Shown: positions 34,600 to 43,410, counted from the first letter of the stretch. The stretch is 64,000 nucleotides of DNA from Akkermansiaceae bacterium (GCA_019634595.1 JAHCBC010000002.1:124001-188000), one strand, 5' to 3'. Translations and numbers: made by a program. The notes: generated from the letters alone by a model not told the origin.

Positions 34600-34812
34600 C
34601 GCGGCAGCCTCATGGAGTGCGGCAGTCCCTGCCGCTATCAGTCGCGGGCATAACCCACCCTCAGTGCAGATGCCATCCGCAAGGCGTGAGCGTGGCCATT
34701 TCCCCCACATCGTCCGGCAGGTGACATCCTCCCCCAAAGCGGCGGAAGGCCGCCGCACTCCATAAGCTTGCGCAATGCCCGGGCACCCTCCCCACACGCG
34801 GCAACGTCACGG
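34600..34812. repeat. BIME-like composite repeat, copy 2 of 3
   Basis: Same element as 19291-19497 but inverted: starts GCGGCAGCCTCATGGAGTGC, hairpin GCGGCAG-TCC-CTGCCGC, conserved linker with CACATCGTCCGGCAGGTG, and ends with the CCGCCGCACTCCATAAGC block. It fills the 307-bp gap between two minus-strand genes. Confidence 0.85.
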
Positions 34813-34826
34813 CGCACCTCCCACCC

Positions 34827-35399
34827 TCACTGCCCATCCGCAGCCGGGGCATCGACGGCTTTCACCACGATGTCATCCAGATCGAACGTGCCGGCCTCCA
34901 CCTGGAACAGGCTGGGCATGAACTGGAGGAACGCCGCGTATTCCGGCACATCGATGGTGATGCTCTTTTCCTCCCAGCCGTTGGTGTCCTTTGAAATGTT
35001 CGGTGCCTTCGGCTTGCCGGAAATTTTCACCCGTTCGGCATTCGCCCACTCCAGCAGGATGCGCGCGTCGAACCACGGCTGCGCACCGCGCTTCAGGCCG
35101 GTCACGCGCTGTTTCCAGGAAAGCTCCAGCTTCTTCGTGCCGGCGGGGATCTTGAACTCCTGGTAGAGCATCACCATTTCGCCCGGGGTGGCGGACTTCA
35201 GGGAGAGGAAGCGGTTCGTGCCTTCCTTGCCCCACTCACCGCCTGCCTTCGGCTTCGCCCAGCCCTCGGGCCAGTCTCCGGCGGCAGCCGCTTTCTCAAA
35301 GTCGCCGTTGGCAACGACGTTGTCGCCCGCGTGGACGGGGAGGGTGCCCGCGAGGAACGGGAGGCAAAGAAGCGGCAGTCTGGAAGCGATGGATTTCAT
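34827..35399 (-). CDS. Secreted jelly-roll / carbohydrate-binding-like protein
   Basis: A 190-residue protein: signal peptide (MKSIASRLPLLCLPFLAGTLPVHA, given here only in part as its first hydrophobic stretch) and one beta-sandwich domain beginning NVVANGDFEKAAAAGDWPEGW, the typical N-terminus of CBM4/9-like modules, and ending FDLDDIVVKAVDAP. The pattern NGDFE...W...GW and FDLDDIVV supports a carbohydrate-binding fold. No catalytic domain is attached. It is 22 bp downstream of a PEP-CTERM gene on the same strand. Confidence 0.75.
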   Translation of the reverse strand: MKSIASRLPLLCLPFLAGTLPVHAGDNVVANGDFEKAAAAGDWPEGWAKPKAGGEWGKEGTNRFLSLKSATPGEMVMLYQEFKIPAGTKKLELSWKQRVTGLKRGAQPWFDARILLEWANAERVKISGKPKAPNISKDTNGWEEKSITIDVPEYAAFLQFMPSLFQVEAGTFDLDDIVVKAVDAPAADGQ

Positions 35400-35421
35400 G
35401 GCAGTGGGATGGCTGTGGGTT

Positions 35422-36162
35422 TCAGGCGGAACGGCGGCGCAGCAGGCCGAGCAGGCCCAGCGAGGCGATGACGGAAATGGCTGCGGACGGCTCGGGGATC
35501 GTCTGCGCGGTGAGCAACACGTTGTCGATCCGTACGGAGGTGTTGTTCTGCACCCCCGCTTCGTTGGCGGGGATGTTCGGCACGGAGAACCGGATCTGCA
35601 CGGAGGCAGCGTCCTCGATGGCAGCCAACGATGTCAGGTCGAGGCTGAAGGCACCAAAGCTACCCGCCGCGGGGAAGTTCAGGCCGCTCCCCGTGGTGGC
35701 CGCGGAAAAGGCGGAGCCGTTCACGCTGTATTCGATCGCACTGAACGCACTGACGACCGTTCCCAGTTCCGCCGCGGTGCGGATGGCCATGGCGATGGTC
35801 AGATCCTGGAGACCCGCCATGTTGATCGTGATGGTGAGCGAGTTGTTCGCCGAGCCGTTTACCCAGTTGAAGGACCGCCCCGTGGAACTCGTGCCGCCGT
35901 CCCCCACCCACACATAGCCATTGAAGTCCGTGTAGCTGGAAGCTCCGCCATTTCCCTGGTTCCCGGAGGAATTACCGCTGCCCGCCCTCACCAGCGTGGG
36001 CGCGACGGGGAACGTGTTCGCGGACACATTGGCGGAGTAGCCGGTAACGGCCGTGTTGCTGGAATTCTGGGTCTGCGCCGTGAACAGCGCCTGCACGGTG
36101 GCCGCACGCACGGCGGCGGAAGCACAGAGGAGGATCGACAGCGGAACGATAACGGCTTTCAT
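35422..36162 (-). CDS. PEP-CTERM sorting-domain protein
   Basis: A 246-residue secreted protein: signal peptide MKAVIVPLSILLCASAAVRA, a Ser/Asn/Thr-rich beta body ending VRIDNVLLTAQ, then IPEPSAAISVIASLGLLGLL and RRRSA, a standard PEP-CTERM signal. It may form a transcription unit with the CBM-like gene downstream. Divergent from the histidine kinase gene; the 167-bp intergenic space must hold both promoters, but none is clear. Confidence 0.85.
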   Translation of the reverse strand: MKAVIVPLSILLCASAAVRAATVQALFTAQTQNSSNTAVTGYSANVSANTFPVAPTLVRAGSGNSSGNQGNGGASSYTDFNGYVWVGDGGTSSTGRSFNWVNGSANNSLTITINMAGLQDLTIAMAIRTAAELGTVVSAFSAIEYSVNGSAFSAATTGSGLNFPAAGSFGAFSLDLTSLAAIEDAASVQIRFSVPNIPANEAGVQNNTSVRIDNVLLTAQTIPEPSAAISVIASLGLLGLLRRRSA

Positions 36163-36329
36163 GAGGCGCGGACTGGATTCATATGGCAGCCGGACATCGG
36201 GAAACGCCGGGCTGCGCCATTTGACCCATGGATGAAACCACCTGCCCGCTGCTTCCGTCCACTGCCCGGACGGTTAGTGAAATACCGGTCATCATCCGCC
36301 CTCCGACACCGTAATATCCCTTCCGCCGA

Positions 36330-38420
36330 ATGCCCCGCCCCTTCCATCTCCTGGTCTGTCTCGCCATCACGGGCGCGGTCCAGGCGCAGCCTGCGGCACC
36401 GCTGCCACTCATCACAGAGGCGAAGGAACTCCACCGGCTGACCCGCGCGGAGATGCTCCTGCCGCGGCAGGTGAAGATCAGGGGCATCATCACCTACAAG
36501 CGGGGGGACGAGTTCAATGACTTCGCCATGCAGGACGCGACCGGCGGCTTCATCGGGGATTTGCAGACCGCCATCCCCATGACCCAGTCCCTGCAGCCCG
36601 GGCAGGAAATCGAGATCAGCGGCTACACCGTGATCGATCCACCGCCCGCGCCGCGGATCAGCATCACGGAAATGAAGCCCGGCCCCATCGTCGGGCTTCC
36701 GGCTCCGCTGCCCGTCACCCCCCAGTCGCTGCTCGGCGGGGCGGGCCTTTTTTCCTACGTCGAGTTCAGCGGGGTCATCCGCAGCACCCGCATGGAAAGG
36801 GATCTGAATCCCCACCGGCTCGTCCTCGACCTCGGACCGCCGGAACAAAGGCTGGCGGTGAGGATCGCCCGCTTCGATGACGACACGATTTCCCGTCTCA
36901 CGCCGGACACCCGCGTGCGCGTGCGCGGGACCGCACTGGCGTGGACCAGCGTGAACCTCCAGCCCTACTCCATCTTCATCGGCGTCCATGATGCCGCACA
37001 GGTGGAGGTGCTGGATGGCACACGGGACCCCGCCCACATCCCCCTCACGGAGTTCGGGAAACTGGTCTCCGCCCATCCGGAGGGCTTCGACGCCCGCCGG
37101 GAAAAGCTCCGCGGGATCGTGACGCTGCATTGGCCCGGGGAGGCCGTCGTCGTGCAGGGCAGCGGCGGTGCCATCCGGGCGATCCCCGCCGGTGACACCC
37201 ACCTCCAGGTCGGTGACGAGGTGGATGTCGCCGGGTTTTCCACGGCGGCGAGCGGCCGCGTGTATCTGGATGAGGCGGTCTTTGAAAAGGTGGCGCCCGG
37301 CAGGCTGCCGGAGGCGGAGGAAATCAACGCGAGCCGCCTGAAGGTGGAGGCCGGGGTGGCGGACCGCGAGGCCCACCGCGTGCGGGTCACCGGCACGCTG
37401 ATGGAGATCACCCGGCGGGATGACAACCCGCTGCTCAAGCTGGAATGGCATGGCCGCATGTTCGACGTGCTGATGCGCGCGGGCGCGACGGTGCCGCCGG
37501 ACCTCCGTGCGGGCGCAAAGCTGGAGGTCACCGGCGTCTGCCACTACCAGGTCGGGGAAACCGCGCGCAAGTTCGCCATCCGGCTGGATGGGGTGGAGAT
37601 CCACCTCGCGGACGTGGCGGATATCCGCCTGCTGTCCGCGCCTCCGTGGTGGACGCCCGGGCGGCTGGCCATGGTCATCGCCGTCATCCTTTTCATCCTC
37701 GGTCTTTCGCTGCTGTGGGTGGTCGCGCTGCGGCGGCGGGTGGCGGTGCGCAGCGCCATGCTGGTGCGGGAGATCCGCGCACGGCATGACACGCAGCTCC
37801 TGGTGGCGGAGCGGTCGCGGCTGGCCGCGGACCTGCATGACACGCTTTCCCAGACGTTGTCCGGTGCGGCCCTGCAGATGGAGATCGCCGACTCGCTGGA
37901 TGAACCGACGGCGGTGTCCCACCGGGAACTCGCGCGCCGCCTGCTGGACCGCAGCCGCGAGGACCTCCGCCGCGCAGTGTGGGACCTGACGCCCAGCGTG
38001 CTGCTCAACCAGGACCTCGGCGGGGCTTTCCACTCCATCGCGGAGGAAGTCTCCGCGGAACATACCTGCGAAGTCCGGATCGATGCCGGCGGGCCGCTGC
38101 CCACGCTGCCGGAAAGAACGCGCTCCCACCTGCTGCGCGTCGGCCAGGAGGCCATCCACAACGCCATCCGCCACGGCGGCGCGGAAACGGTCACCGTCTC
38201 CCTCCTGCACGATGACGGCGTGGTCTTCCTCCGGGTCGAGGATGACGGCGCGGGATTCGACCCCGCGCAGGCACCCGGCCCCACGGACGGTCACTTCGGC
38301 CTCAGTTCCATGCGCAACCGCATCCAGCGGCTGGGCGGCACTTTCACCATCCGGTCCTCACCGCGCGGCACCACCGTCACCGCCACCGTCCCCATCCCCA
38401 CGATGTCAGAAGATCCATGA
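36330..38420 (+). CDS. NarL-type sensor histidine kinase with OB-like periplasmic repeats
   Basis: A 696-residue HisKA_3 kinase. After a signal peptide come about 420 extracytoplasmic residues with several similar beta-rich segments (KIRGIITYKRGDEFNDFAMQ, EFSGVIRSTRM, LRGIVTLHWPGEAVVVQG, VRVTGTLMEITRRDDNP) resembling repeated OB folds. One membrane helix (about 447-470) leads to a coiled linker, the H box LAADLHDTLSQTLSG with phospho-acceptor H503, and an HATPase with GQEAIHNAIRHG and VEDDGAGFDP. It pairs with the response regulator that starts inside its stop codon. Confidence 0.9.
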   Translation: MPRPFHLLVCLAITGAVQAQPAAPLPLITEAKELHRLTRAEMLLPRQVKIRGIITYKRGDEFNDFAMQDATGGFIGDLQTAIPMTQSLQPGQEIEISGYTVIDPPPAPRISITEMKPGPIVGLPAPLPVTPQSLLGGAGLFSYVEFSGVIRSTRMERDLNPHRLVLDLGPPEQRLAVRIARFDDDTISRLTPDTRVRVRGTALAWTSVNLQPYSIFIGVHDAAQVEVLDGTRDPAHIPLTEFGKLVSAHPEGFDARREKLRGIVTLHWPGEAVVVQGSGGAIRAIPAGDTHLQVGDEVDVAGFSTAASGRVYLDEAVFEKVAPGRLPEAEEINASRLKVEAGVADREAHRVRVTGTLMEITRRDDNPLLKLEWHGRMFDVLMRAGATVPPDLRAGAKLEVTGVCHYQVGETARKFAIRLDGVEIHLADVADIRLLSAPPWWTPGRLAMVIAVILFILGLSLLWVVALRRRVAVRSAMLVREIRARHDTQLLVAERSRLAADLHDTLSQTLSGAALQMEIADSLDEPTAVSHRELARRLLDRSREDLRRAVWDLTPSVLLNQDLGGAFHSIAEEVSAEHTCEVRIDAGGPLPTLPERTRSHLLRVGQEAIHNAIRHGGAETVTVSLLHDDGVVFLRVEDDGAGFDPAQAPGPTDGHFGLSSMRNRIQRLGGTFTIRSSPRGTTVTATVPIPTMSEDP

Positions 38421-39043
38421 AAAAGCGCATCCGCCTCCTGCTCGCGGATGATCACGCGATCGTCCTCGCCGGCCTCACCACCCTGCTCTCGCTCGAACCG
38501 GGCATCGAGATCTCCGCCACCGCGGAGAACGGTGAGGAAGCGGTCACCCGCTACCGCGAAGCCCGGCCGGACGTCGCCCTGCTCGACCTCCGCATGCCCG
38601 GCATGGACGGCGTGGAAGCCGCGGCCCGCATCCTGAAGGAATTCCCCGACGCGCGCATCCTCATCCTCACCACCTTCGAGAGTGAGGAGGACATCCACCG
38701 CGCCCTGCAGGCAGGCGTGCTGGGCTACCTGCTGAAGGAGTCGAAGCGCCCGGACCTGCTGGCCGCCATCCACGCCGTGCTCGCCGGAAACCGCTGGCTG
38801 CCCCAGCCCATCGCCCGGCTCGCCGCGGAACGGGCGAAGCAGCCCGGACTTTCCGCACGCCAGCTCGAGGTGCTGGATCTGGTCTCGAAAGGCCTGACCA
38901 ACAAGGAGATCGGTGCCATCCTCGGCTTCAGCGCGGAGGGGGCGAAGCAACATCTTCATCAGATTTACCAGAAACTCGGCGTATCCACCCGTGCCGAAGC
39001 CACCGCCGAAGCGCTCAAGCGCGGCATCCTCAGACCCGACTGA
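38417..39043 (+). CDS. NarL/FixJ-family response regulator
   Basis: A 208-residue regulator: receiver domain with acidic pocket D11/D12, phospho-acceptor D57 (VALLDLRMPGMDG), a conserved Thr in LILTTFE and Lys in GYLLKES, then a LuxR-type HTH (GLSARQLEVLDLVSKGLTNKEIGAILGFS). The ATGA overlap with the kinase gene marks a two-component operon. Target genes are unknown; the FAD oxidoreductase gene starts 16 bp downstream and may be cotranscribed. Confidence 0.93.
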   Translation: MKKRIRLLLADDHAIVLAGLTTLLSLEPGIEISATAENGEEAVTRYREARPDVALLDLRMPGMDGVEAAARILKEFPDARILILTTFESEEDIHRALQAGVLGYLLKESKRPDLLAAIHAVLAGNRWLPQPIARLAAERAKQPGLSARQLEVLDLVSKGLTNKEIGAILGFSAEGAKQHLHQIYQKLGVSTRAEATAEALKRGILRPD

Positions 39044-39059
39044 CCCACTCCGAGAACCC

Positions 39060-40664
39060 ATGAGAAACACCATCGCCCTCCTCACCGCCGCAGGCATCGC
39101 GGCCGCAGCCGCCCAACAGAATGCGGAGACCGACGTGCTGGTCTACAGCGGCGTCCCCTGCGGCATCGCCTCCGCCATCACCGCCGCGCGCGAAGGAGCG
39201 AAGGTCATCCTCATCGAACCGGAAAAACACGTCGGCGGCCTCTCCACCAGCGGCATCAACACCGCCGAGTCGGAGCATATGCTGAAGTGGACCATCGGTG
39301 GATTCGCCGACGAGTTCTACCGCGAGTTGGGCAAGCACTACGGCAAGGGTGACAAGCCCGAATACTACTTCGAGTCCAGCATCGCGCAGCAGGTCTATGA
39401 CGCCATGTTGAAGAACGCGGGCATCGAGATCCGCTACGGCTCCCCCGTGGACAAGGTGGCGAAGGATGGCACGCGCATCACCTCCATCACCCTCACCGAC
39501 GGCTCCGTCATCTCCGCGAAGGTGTTCATCGACGCCAGCTATGAGGGCGACCTCATGGCCCGCGCCGGGGTGGACTACCGCATCGGCCGCGAGGCGAAGG
39601 CGGAGTTCGGCGAGGAAGCCGCCGGCATCCGCTTCGACAAAACCCCGCGCAAGGCACCGACCGTCGATGCCGACGGCAAGCTGCTCCCCGGCATCTCCGC
39701 ATGGGCGAAGGACCTCAAGGAAGGCGATGCCCACCCTGCGCCGATGAACTACAACTTCCGTTTCACCATCGCCCGCGATCCCGCCCTCCAGGTGCCCTTC
39801 CCGGAGCCGAAAAAATACGACCCGAAGCGCTACACCATCCTCGCCAACTGGCTGAAGCAGCAGACCGCAGCCGGTGAGAAAACCCAGTTCCGCGACATCA
39901 TCGACCCCTACAAGCGCCGCAACGGCAAGTTCGAGATGAACAACCGCCAGGCCGCCATCTTTTCGCTCGGCCACTTCGGCGGGCAGTTCGAATGGGCGGA
40001 TGCCAGCTATGAAAAGCGGAAGGAAATCTTCGACGACCACATGGAATACTCGCTCGGCCTGATCCACTTCCTCCGCAACGACGAATCCGTTCCGGAAAAC
40101 ATCCGCGAGGAAGCGAAGTCCATCGGCCTCCACAAGGACGAGTTCAAGGACAACGGCAACATCCCCTACCAGCTCTATGTCCGTGAGGCACGGCGCATGC
40201 GAGGCGAGTATGTCGTCCGCCAGCAGGACGTGCAGGATGAGCGGAGGAAGGAAGACAGCATCGGCATCAGCAGCCACTTCATCGACAGCCACCACGTCCA
40301 ACGCGTCGCCCTTTCCGAAACCGAGTTCGTCAACGAAGGCCGCATCTGGCGCCTGGGCTACGCCTACCAGATCCCCTACCGCTCCATCATCCCGAAGGCC
40401 GCACAGGCATCCAATCTGCTGGTCCCCGGTGCCGCCAGCTACACCCATGTCGCCTTCTGCACCCTGCGTCTCGAAAGCGTGTGGATGATCACCGGCCACG
40501 CCGCGGGCATCGCCGCCTCCATGGCCGCCAAGGACAAGGTGGACGTCCAGAGCGTCCCGGTCGCGAAGCTCCAGGAAAAGCTCCGGACGCAGAAGCAGGT
40601 CGTCGATTTCATCGAAGGCCAGCCCGAGAAGTGCGAGAAGCTCAACGGCCCGCCGGAGTTCTGA
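39060..40664 (+). CDS. Secreted FAD-dependent oxidoreductase
   Basis: A 534-residue protein starting MRNTIALLTAAGIAAAAAQQ, a signal peptide. FAD-binding segment VYSGVPCGIASAITAAREGA, then VGGLSTSGINTAESEHM, VFIDASYEGDLMARAGVDYR, DSHHVQRVALSE and YQIPYRSIIPKAAQASNLLV follow, as in the xanthan-lyase-like/FAD-dependent oxidoreductase family. It is a paralogue of the partial gene at the left edge but lacks the C-terminal binding module. Substrate is unknown. Position after the two-component pair suggests possible regulation by it. Confidence 0.88.
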   Translation: MRNTIALLTAAGIAAAAAQQNAETDVLVYSGVPCGIASAITAAREGAKVILIEPEKHVGGLSTSGINTAESEHMLKWTIGGFADEFYRELGKHYGKGDKPEYYFESSIAQQVYDAMLKNAGIEIRYGSPVDKVAKDGTRITSITLTDGSVISAKVFIDASYEGDLMARAGVDYRIGREAKAEFGEEAAGIRFDKTPRKAPTVDADGKLLPGISAWAKDLKEGDAHPAPMNYNFRFTIARDPALQVPFPEPKKYDPKRYTILANWLKQQTAAGEKTQFRDIIDPYKRRNGKFEMNNRQAAIFSLGHFGGQFEWADASYEKRKEIFDDHMEYSLGLIHFLRNDESVPENIREEAKSIGLHKDEFKDNGNIPYQLYVREARRMRGEYVVRQQDVQDERRKEDSIGISSHFIDSHHVQRVALSETEFVNEGRIWRLGYAYQIPYRSIIPKAAQASNLLVPGAASYTHVAFCTLRLESVWMITGHAAGIAASMAAKDKVDVQSVPVAKLQEKLRTQKQVVDFIEGQPEKCEKLNGPPEF

Positions 40665-40698
40665 GCGGCGTATCGCAAATCTCCACGCTCCTGTCCCC

Positions 40699-40970
40699 AG
40701 TAAGGAGGGAGGACACTCCTGTCCTCCGGCGGCATTGGCCAACAAAGAAGGAGAAGTTTTCAGTGTTCAGTTTTCAGGGAAGAGAAGAAGGCTGACCGAG
40801 AATCCTCCGAGCAAAGCGAACCTGAAGAGGTCCACATGGAATCTTTGCGCATTCTTCGCGACCTTTGCGGCTTTGCGGTGAATCTTTGATGATTCGCCAA
40901 TGCCGCCGGAGGACAAGAATGGGAGCGAAGCGGGCATAGCGGCTCTGCCGCAATGTCCACCCTCCTTACT
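40699..40970. repeat. MITE-like element with short periodic repeats inside
   Basis: Terminal inverted repeats of 16 bp, 40699-40714 (AGTAAGGAGGGAGGAC) and 40955-40970 (GTCCACCCTCCTTACT, 15/16 paired), plus a perfect 19-bp inner pair (40721-40739 with 40896-40914). Between them lie three heptamers TTTTCAG-TGTTCAG-TTTTCAG (40757-40777) and a set of TTTGCG-containing units about 9 bp apart (about 40840-40888). No gene is carried. The right terminus supplies the stop codon of the 40966-41580 gene. Confidence 0.85.
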
Positions 40971-41580
40971 TCCCCACGCCAGGCAGCTCGAGCAGGAGCT
41001 TCCTGACTCTCTTGGGAAGCCCGCTCTCCGCAAGCTTCCTCAGATCCGCGAGTTGCACTTCCATCCTGCGGCCGAGTTCCGATCTCCGCTGACGGTGATG
41101 GGGCGCAGCCCGTTCCGGATCCATTACCGGCGGCGCGCAATCCCGCATGGTATCCTCCAGCGTGGCGAGAGCCTCCGGGCCACCGCTCGTCCAGAATACG
41201 ATGCCGTCCCGCGAGCACAGCCCGATCATCGCGGCGGTGCCTTCGAGGAGATCCTGGAAGACAGTCTCCGGCGGTGCCTCGTCGATCGAGATTTCAATGT
41301 TCGACACCACAAGCTCCCTGAAGTTCACGAGCAACCTGAGCGCCTCCTGGGCGCAGACCCGGAAGATATCCGCATCCTCGCTTTCGACGACGTCTTCGTG
41401 TCCCATCCTGCACTCGAGGTGCCAGAGATGCTTGAGACCGATGAATTCGTCCCACTTGTCCCGGTAGCCCTTGGTGAGGTCCCCGAAATTGCACAGATGC
41501 CAGCAGGCCGACCACTTCGGCATCCTGACGCCATTGAAGTAAAACGGCGGCGGCCAAGCGTCTTCTTCTTCCCCGCTCAT
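40966..41580 (-). CDS. Unrecognised fourth protein of the MNIO cluster
   Basis: A 204-residue soluble protein starting MSGEEEDAWPPPFYFNGVRM at 41580, where its ATG overlaps the stop of the DUF2063 gene (ATGA). It has several Cys/His (SACWHLCNFGD, LWHLECRMGHEDV, FRVCAQEALR) and a basic C-terminal third. It is not a DoxX protein, the usual fourth member of bufferin-type operons, and I recognise no family. Its stop codon lies in the terminal repeat of the MITE-like element, so the original C-terminus may have been changed by that insertion. Confidence 0.7.
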   Translation of the reverse strand: MSGEEEDAWPPPFYFNGVRMPKWSACWHLCNFGDLTKGYRDKWDEFIGLKHLWHLECRMGHEDVVESEDADIFRVCAQEALRLLVNFRELVVSNIEISIDEAPPETVFQDLLEGTAAMIGLCSRDGIVFWTSGGPEALATLEDTMRDCAPPVMDPERAAPHHRQRRSELGRRMEVQLADLRKLAESGLPKRVRKLLLELPGVGK

Positions 41581-42491
41581 GGTTCTTCCTCCCCCATCGC
41601 CACCGCCTGTGACCCCATCTTGTCGAGACCGTTCCAGTCCATTTCCTCCACCGCCTGCTTCCTCGCAGGCATGAAGTCCACCACATCCCCTTCCGGTGCG
41701 GTGGCGATCCATCCCCGCTCCTGCCAGCTTGTGAACCATGCGGAAATTTCCTCCGGCTCCGGTTCGCGGCTCGCGGGTTCCGCGAAGAGGTCCACCAGCG
41801 TGCCGCCTTTCCGCAGCCGCAACAGCAACTCGTACTCCACATCGTCCAGACGGCACTGCAGCCGCCCGCGGTTCTCCCCGCGCCAGATGGCCAGCCGGGT
41901 AACGGCTTCCTCCACCGGAGCGAACGACTCCCACTCTTCGCACAGGTCCGCGCGCACGGGCAGCTCCAGCAGGATGACATGCGGCTGCAGGCCCAGCACC
42001 GCCATGGCCAGTTGCTCCGGCGCGACCGGCTCCCAGTCCGCCGCCTCGAAAATCTCCATGTAGGCGTACTCGATCCGTGCGAGCGCGGAAAACCACCGCC
42101 GCTCCGTTTCATCCAACGCGTCCCAGCCCGCGACGAACTCCGGCATCTTCCGCCCGAGGTGCCGCAGGGTGAAGCTGCCGGACGGACATGCCATCATGTA
42201 CGCCTCCATCAGGTCCCAGAACACCTGCTCCCCCGCCATCTTCCGCAGCACCGGAAAATCCTCCGCCACGGAATCCAGCACCCGGAACCAATACTGGCGG
42301 TGGTAAAGCTCCAGCCGTTCCTCCGAGGAAAGGTTCTGCCCCGGCTTCATCAGCTCCCGCGCCTTCGCCAGGAACTCCTCCGCGTGGCCCTCGTCGCTCG
42401 GAGCCAGCTCGGTGCTTTCCCGGCTGGTGCCGCGCAACGGCATCTGGATGGCGGCGAAAAACTCGCGCTGCATTTCATCAAGCGGCTTCAT
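41577..42491 (-). CDS. DUF2063 (BufC/HvfC-type) MNIO partner protein
   Basis: A 304-residue protein. I chose ATG 42491 (MKPLDEMQREFFAAIQMPLR). The N-terminal half has the DUF2063 pattern: EERLELYHRQYWFRVLDSVA, EDFPVLRKMAGEQVFWDLME, AYMMACPSGSFTLRHLGRKM and PEFVAGWDALDE. These proteins recognise the precursor and assist DUF692 enzymes; the old label 'putative DNA-binding' is not supported. The start overlaps the MNIO gene by 14 bp. The C-terminal half continues with a second helical domain ending in an acidic tail. Confidence 0.85.
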   Translation of the reverse strand: MKPLDEMQREFFAAIQMPLRGTSRESTELAPSDEGHAEEFLAKARELMKPGQNLSSEERLELYHRQYWFRVLDSVAEDFPVLRKMAGEQVFWDLMEAYMMACPSGSFTLRHLGRKMPEFVAGWDALDETERRWFSALARIEYAYMEIFEAADWEPVAPEQLAMAVLGLQPHVILLELPVRADLCEEWESFAPVEEAVTRLAIWRGENRGRLQCRLDDVEYELLLRLRKGGTLVDLFAEPASREPEPEEISAWFTSWQERGWIATAPEGDVVDFMPARKQAVEEMDWNGLDKMGSQAVAMGEEEP

Positions 42492-43341
42492 AACCCCCTC
42501 TCTTCTCCATCGCGGACGCCCGCCATGTTTCCGACTTCCGCGCCTCCGTCCACACTTCCTCGAACGAAGGGATCCGTCCGTCCCACTCCAGCAGCGTGGC
42601 GACATGCCCGCACCGTTCGATGGCACGTTCATAGAGCTTCCACACCGGATCGATCACCGGGTGGTCATGCGTGTCCACGATGAACCTCTCATAACGCGAG
42701 TGCCCCGCGATGTGGATCTGCGCCACCCGCTCCGGCGGCACGAAATTGACATACTCCAGCGGATCGAACCCGTTGTTGATGGACGAAACATAGATGTTGT
42801 TCACGTCGAGCAGGATGCCCACGTCCGCCAGCTCGCACACCTCCGCGAGGAATTCCCACTCGGTCATCTCGTTGCCGTTGAACTCGCCGTAGCTGCTCAC
42901 GTTTTCCATCGCCAGCGGCGTCTCCAGAAAGTCCTGCACCATCTTCAGGTTCTCCGCCGTCTTCCGCGCGGCCTCGAAGGTGAACGGGATGGGGAGCAGG
43001 TCATGGCTCATGCGGCCATCCACACTGCCCCAGCAAAGGTGGTCGGACACCCAGGGTGTCTTCGTCCGTCGGACCAGCCGCTTCAACCGCTGCAGGTGGT
43101 CCCTGCTCACGCCGCCCGCATTTCCCGGGTACAGGCCCACCCCGTGCTGGACCACGCGGTACTGCTCCAGGATCATGTCCAGCACCTCCAGCGCGCGCCC
43201 GCCCTCCACCATGTAGTTTTCCGAAATGATCTCGAACCACCCGACCGCCGGTTTTTCCGAAAGGATGTGCTGGTAGTGCGGCACCCGCAGGCCGATGCCC
43301 GTGGCAAGCTCCACTCCGCCGGTGAATTTCGACGCGCTCAT
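42478..43341 (-). CDS. DUF692 multinuclear non-haem iron oxidative enzyme (MNIO)
   Basis: A 287-residue TIM-barrel enzyme of the MbnB/TglH/BufB superfamily, which uses two or three irons and O2 to modify Cys (or other) residues of ribosomal peptides. Likely metal ligands are conserved: H66 (VVQHGVGLYPG), D100/H101 (VSDHLCW), E146/N147 (MENVSSY), D179/N182 (LLDVNNIYVSS), H210 and H214 (QIHIAGH), D223/H225 (VDTHDHPVID) and E252 (LLEWDG). It is encoded between a small Cys-containing secreted peptide and a DUF2063 partner. The product is predicted to be a modified metal-binding peptide. Confidence 0.9.
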   Translation of the reverse strand: MSASKFTGGVELATGIGLRVPHYQHILSEKPAVGWFEIISENYMVEGGRALEVLDMILEQYRVVQHGVGLYPGNAGGVSRDHLQRLKRLVRRTKTPWVSDHLCWGSVDGRMSHDLLPIPFTFEAARKTAENLKMVQDFLETPLAMENVSSYGEFNGNEMTEWEFLAEVCELADVGILLDVNNIYVSSINNGFDPLEYVNFVPPERVAQIHIAGHSRYERFIVDTHDHPVIDPVWKLYERAIERCGHVATLLEWDGRIPSFEEVWTEARKSETWRASAMEKRGGYEAA

Positions 43342-43360
43342 CCCTGTTGGTGGTTCCGGG

Positions 43361-43400
43361 AAAAAAGAAACCCCGCGGCACGGTGGCGCGCCGCGGGGTC
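43361..43400 (-). terminator. Terminator/attenuator between precursor and MNIO genes
   Basis: A 10-bp GC-rich stem, ACCCCGCGGC with GCCGCGGGGT (43370-43379 with 43390-43399), is followed on the minus strand by TTTCTTTTTT (43361-43370). It lies 11 bp after the precursor stop and 20 bp before the MNIO start, so most transcripts should end after the precursor gene, with read-through for the enzymes. Confidence 0.85.
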
Positions 43401-43410
43401 TCCGCGAAAA

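Noticed and set aside
34579..34852. Short frames with similar peptides (ASLWSAAALRRFG) in the BIME copies
   Set aside because: The similarity between copies is explained by the DNA repeat itself, and the frames are broken differently in each copy.
41577..42491. DUF2063 gene as a DNA-binding regulator
   Set aside because: The old database label is not supported by any HTH; the gene context with DUF692 points to a precursor-recognition partner.
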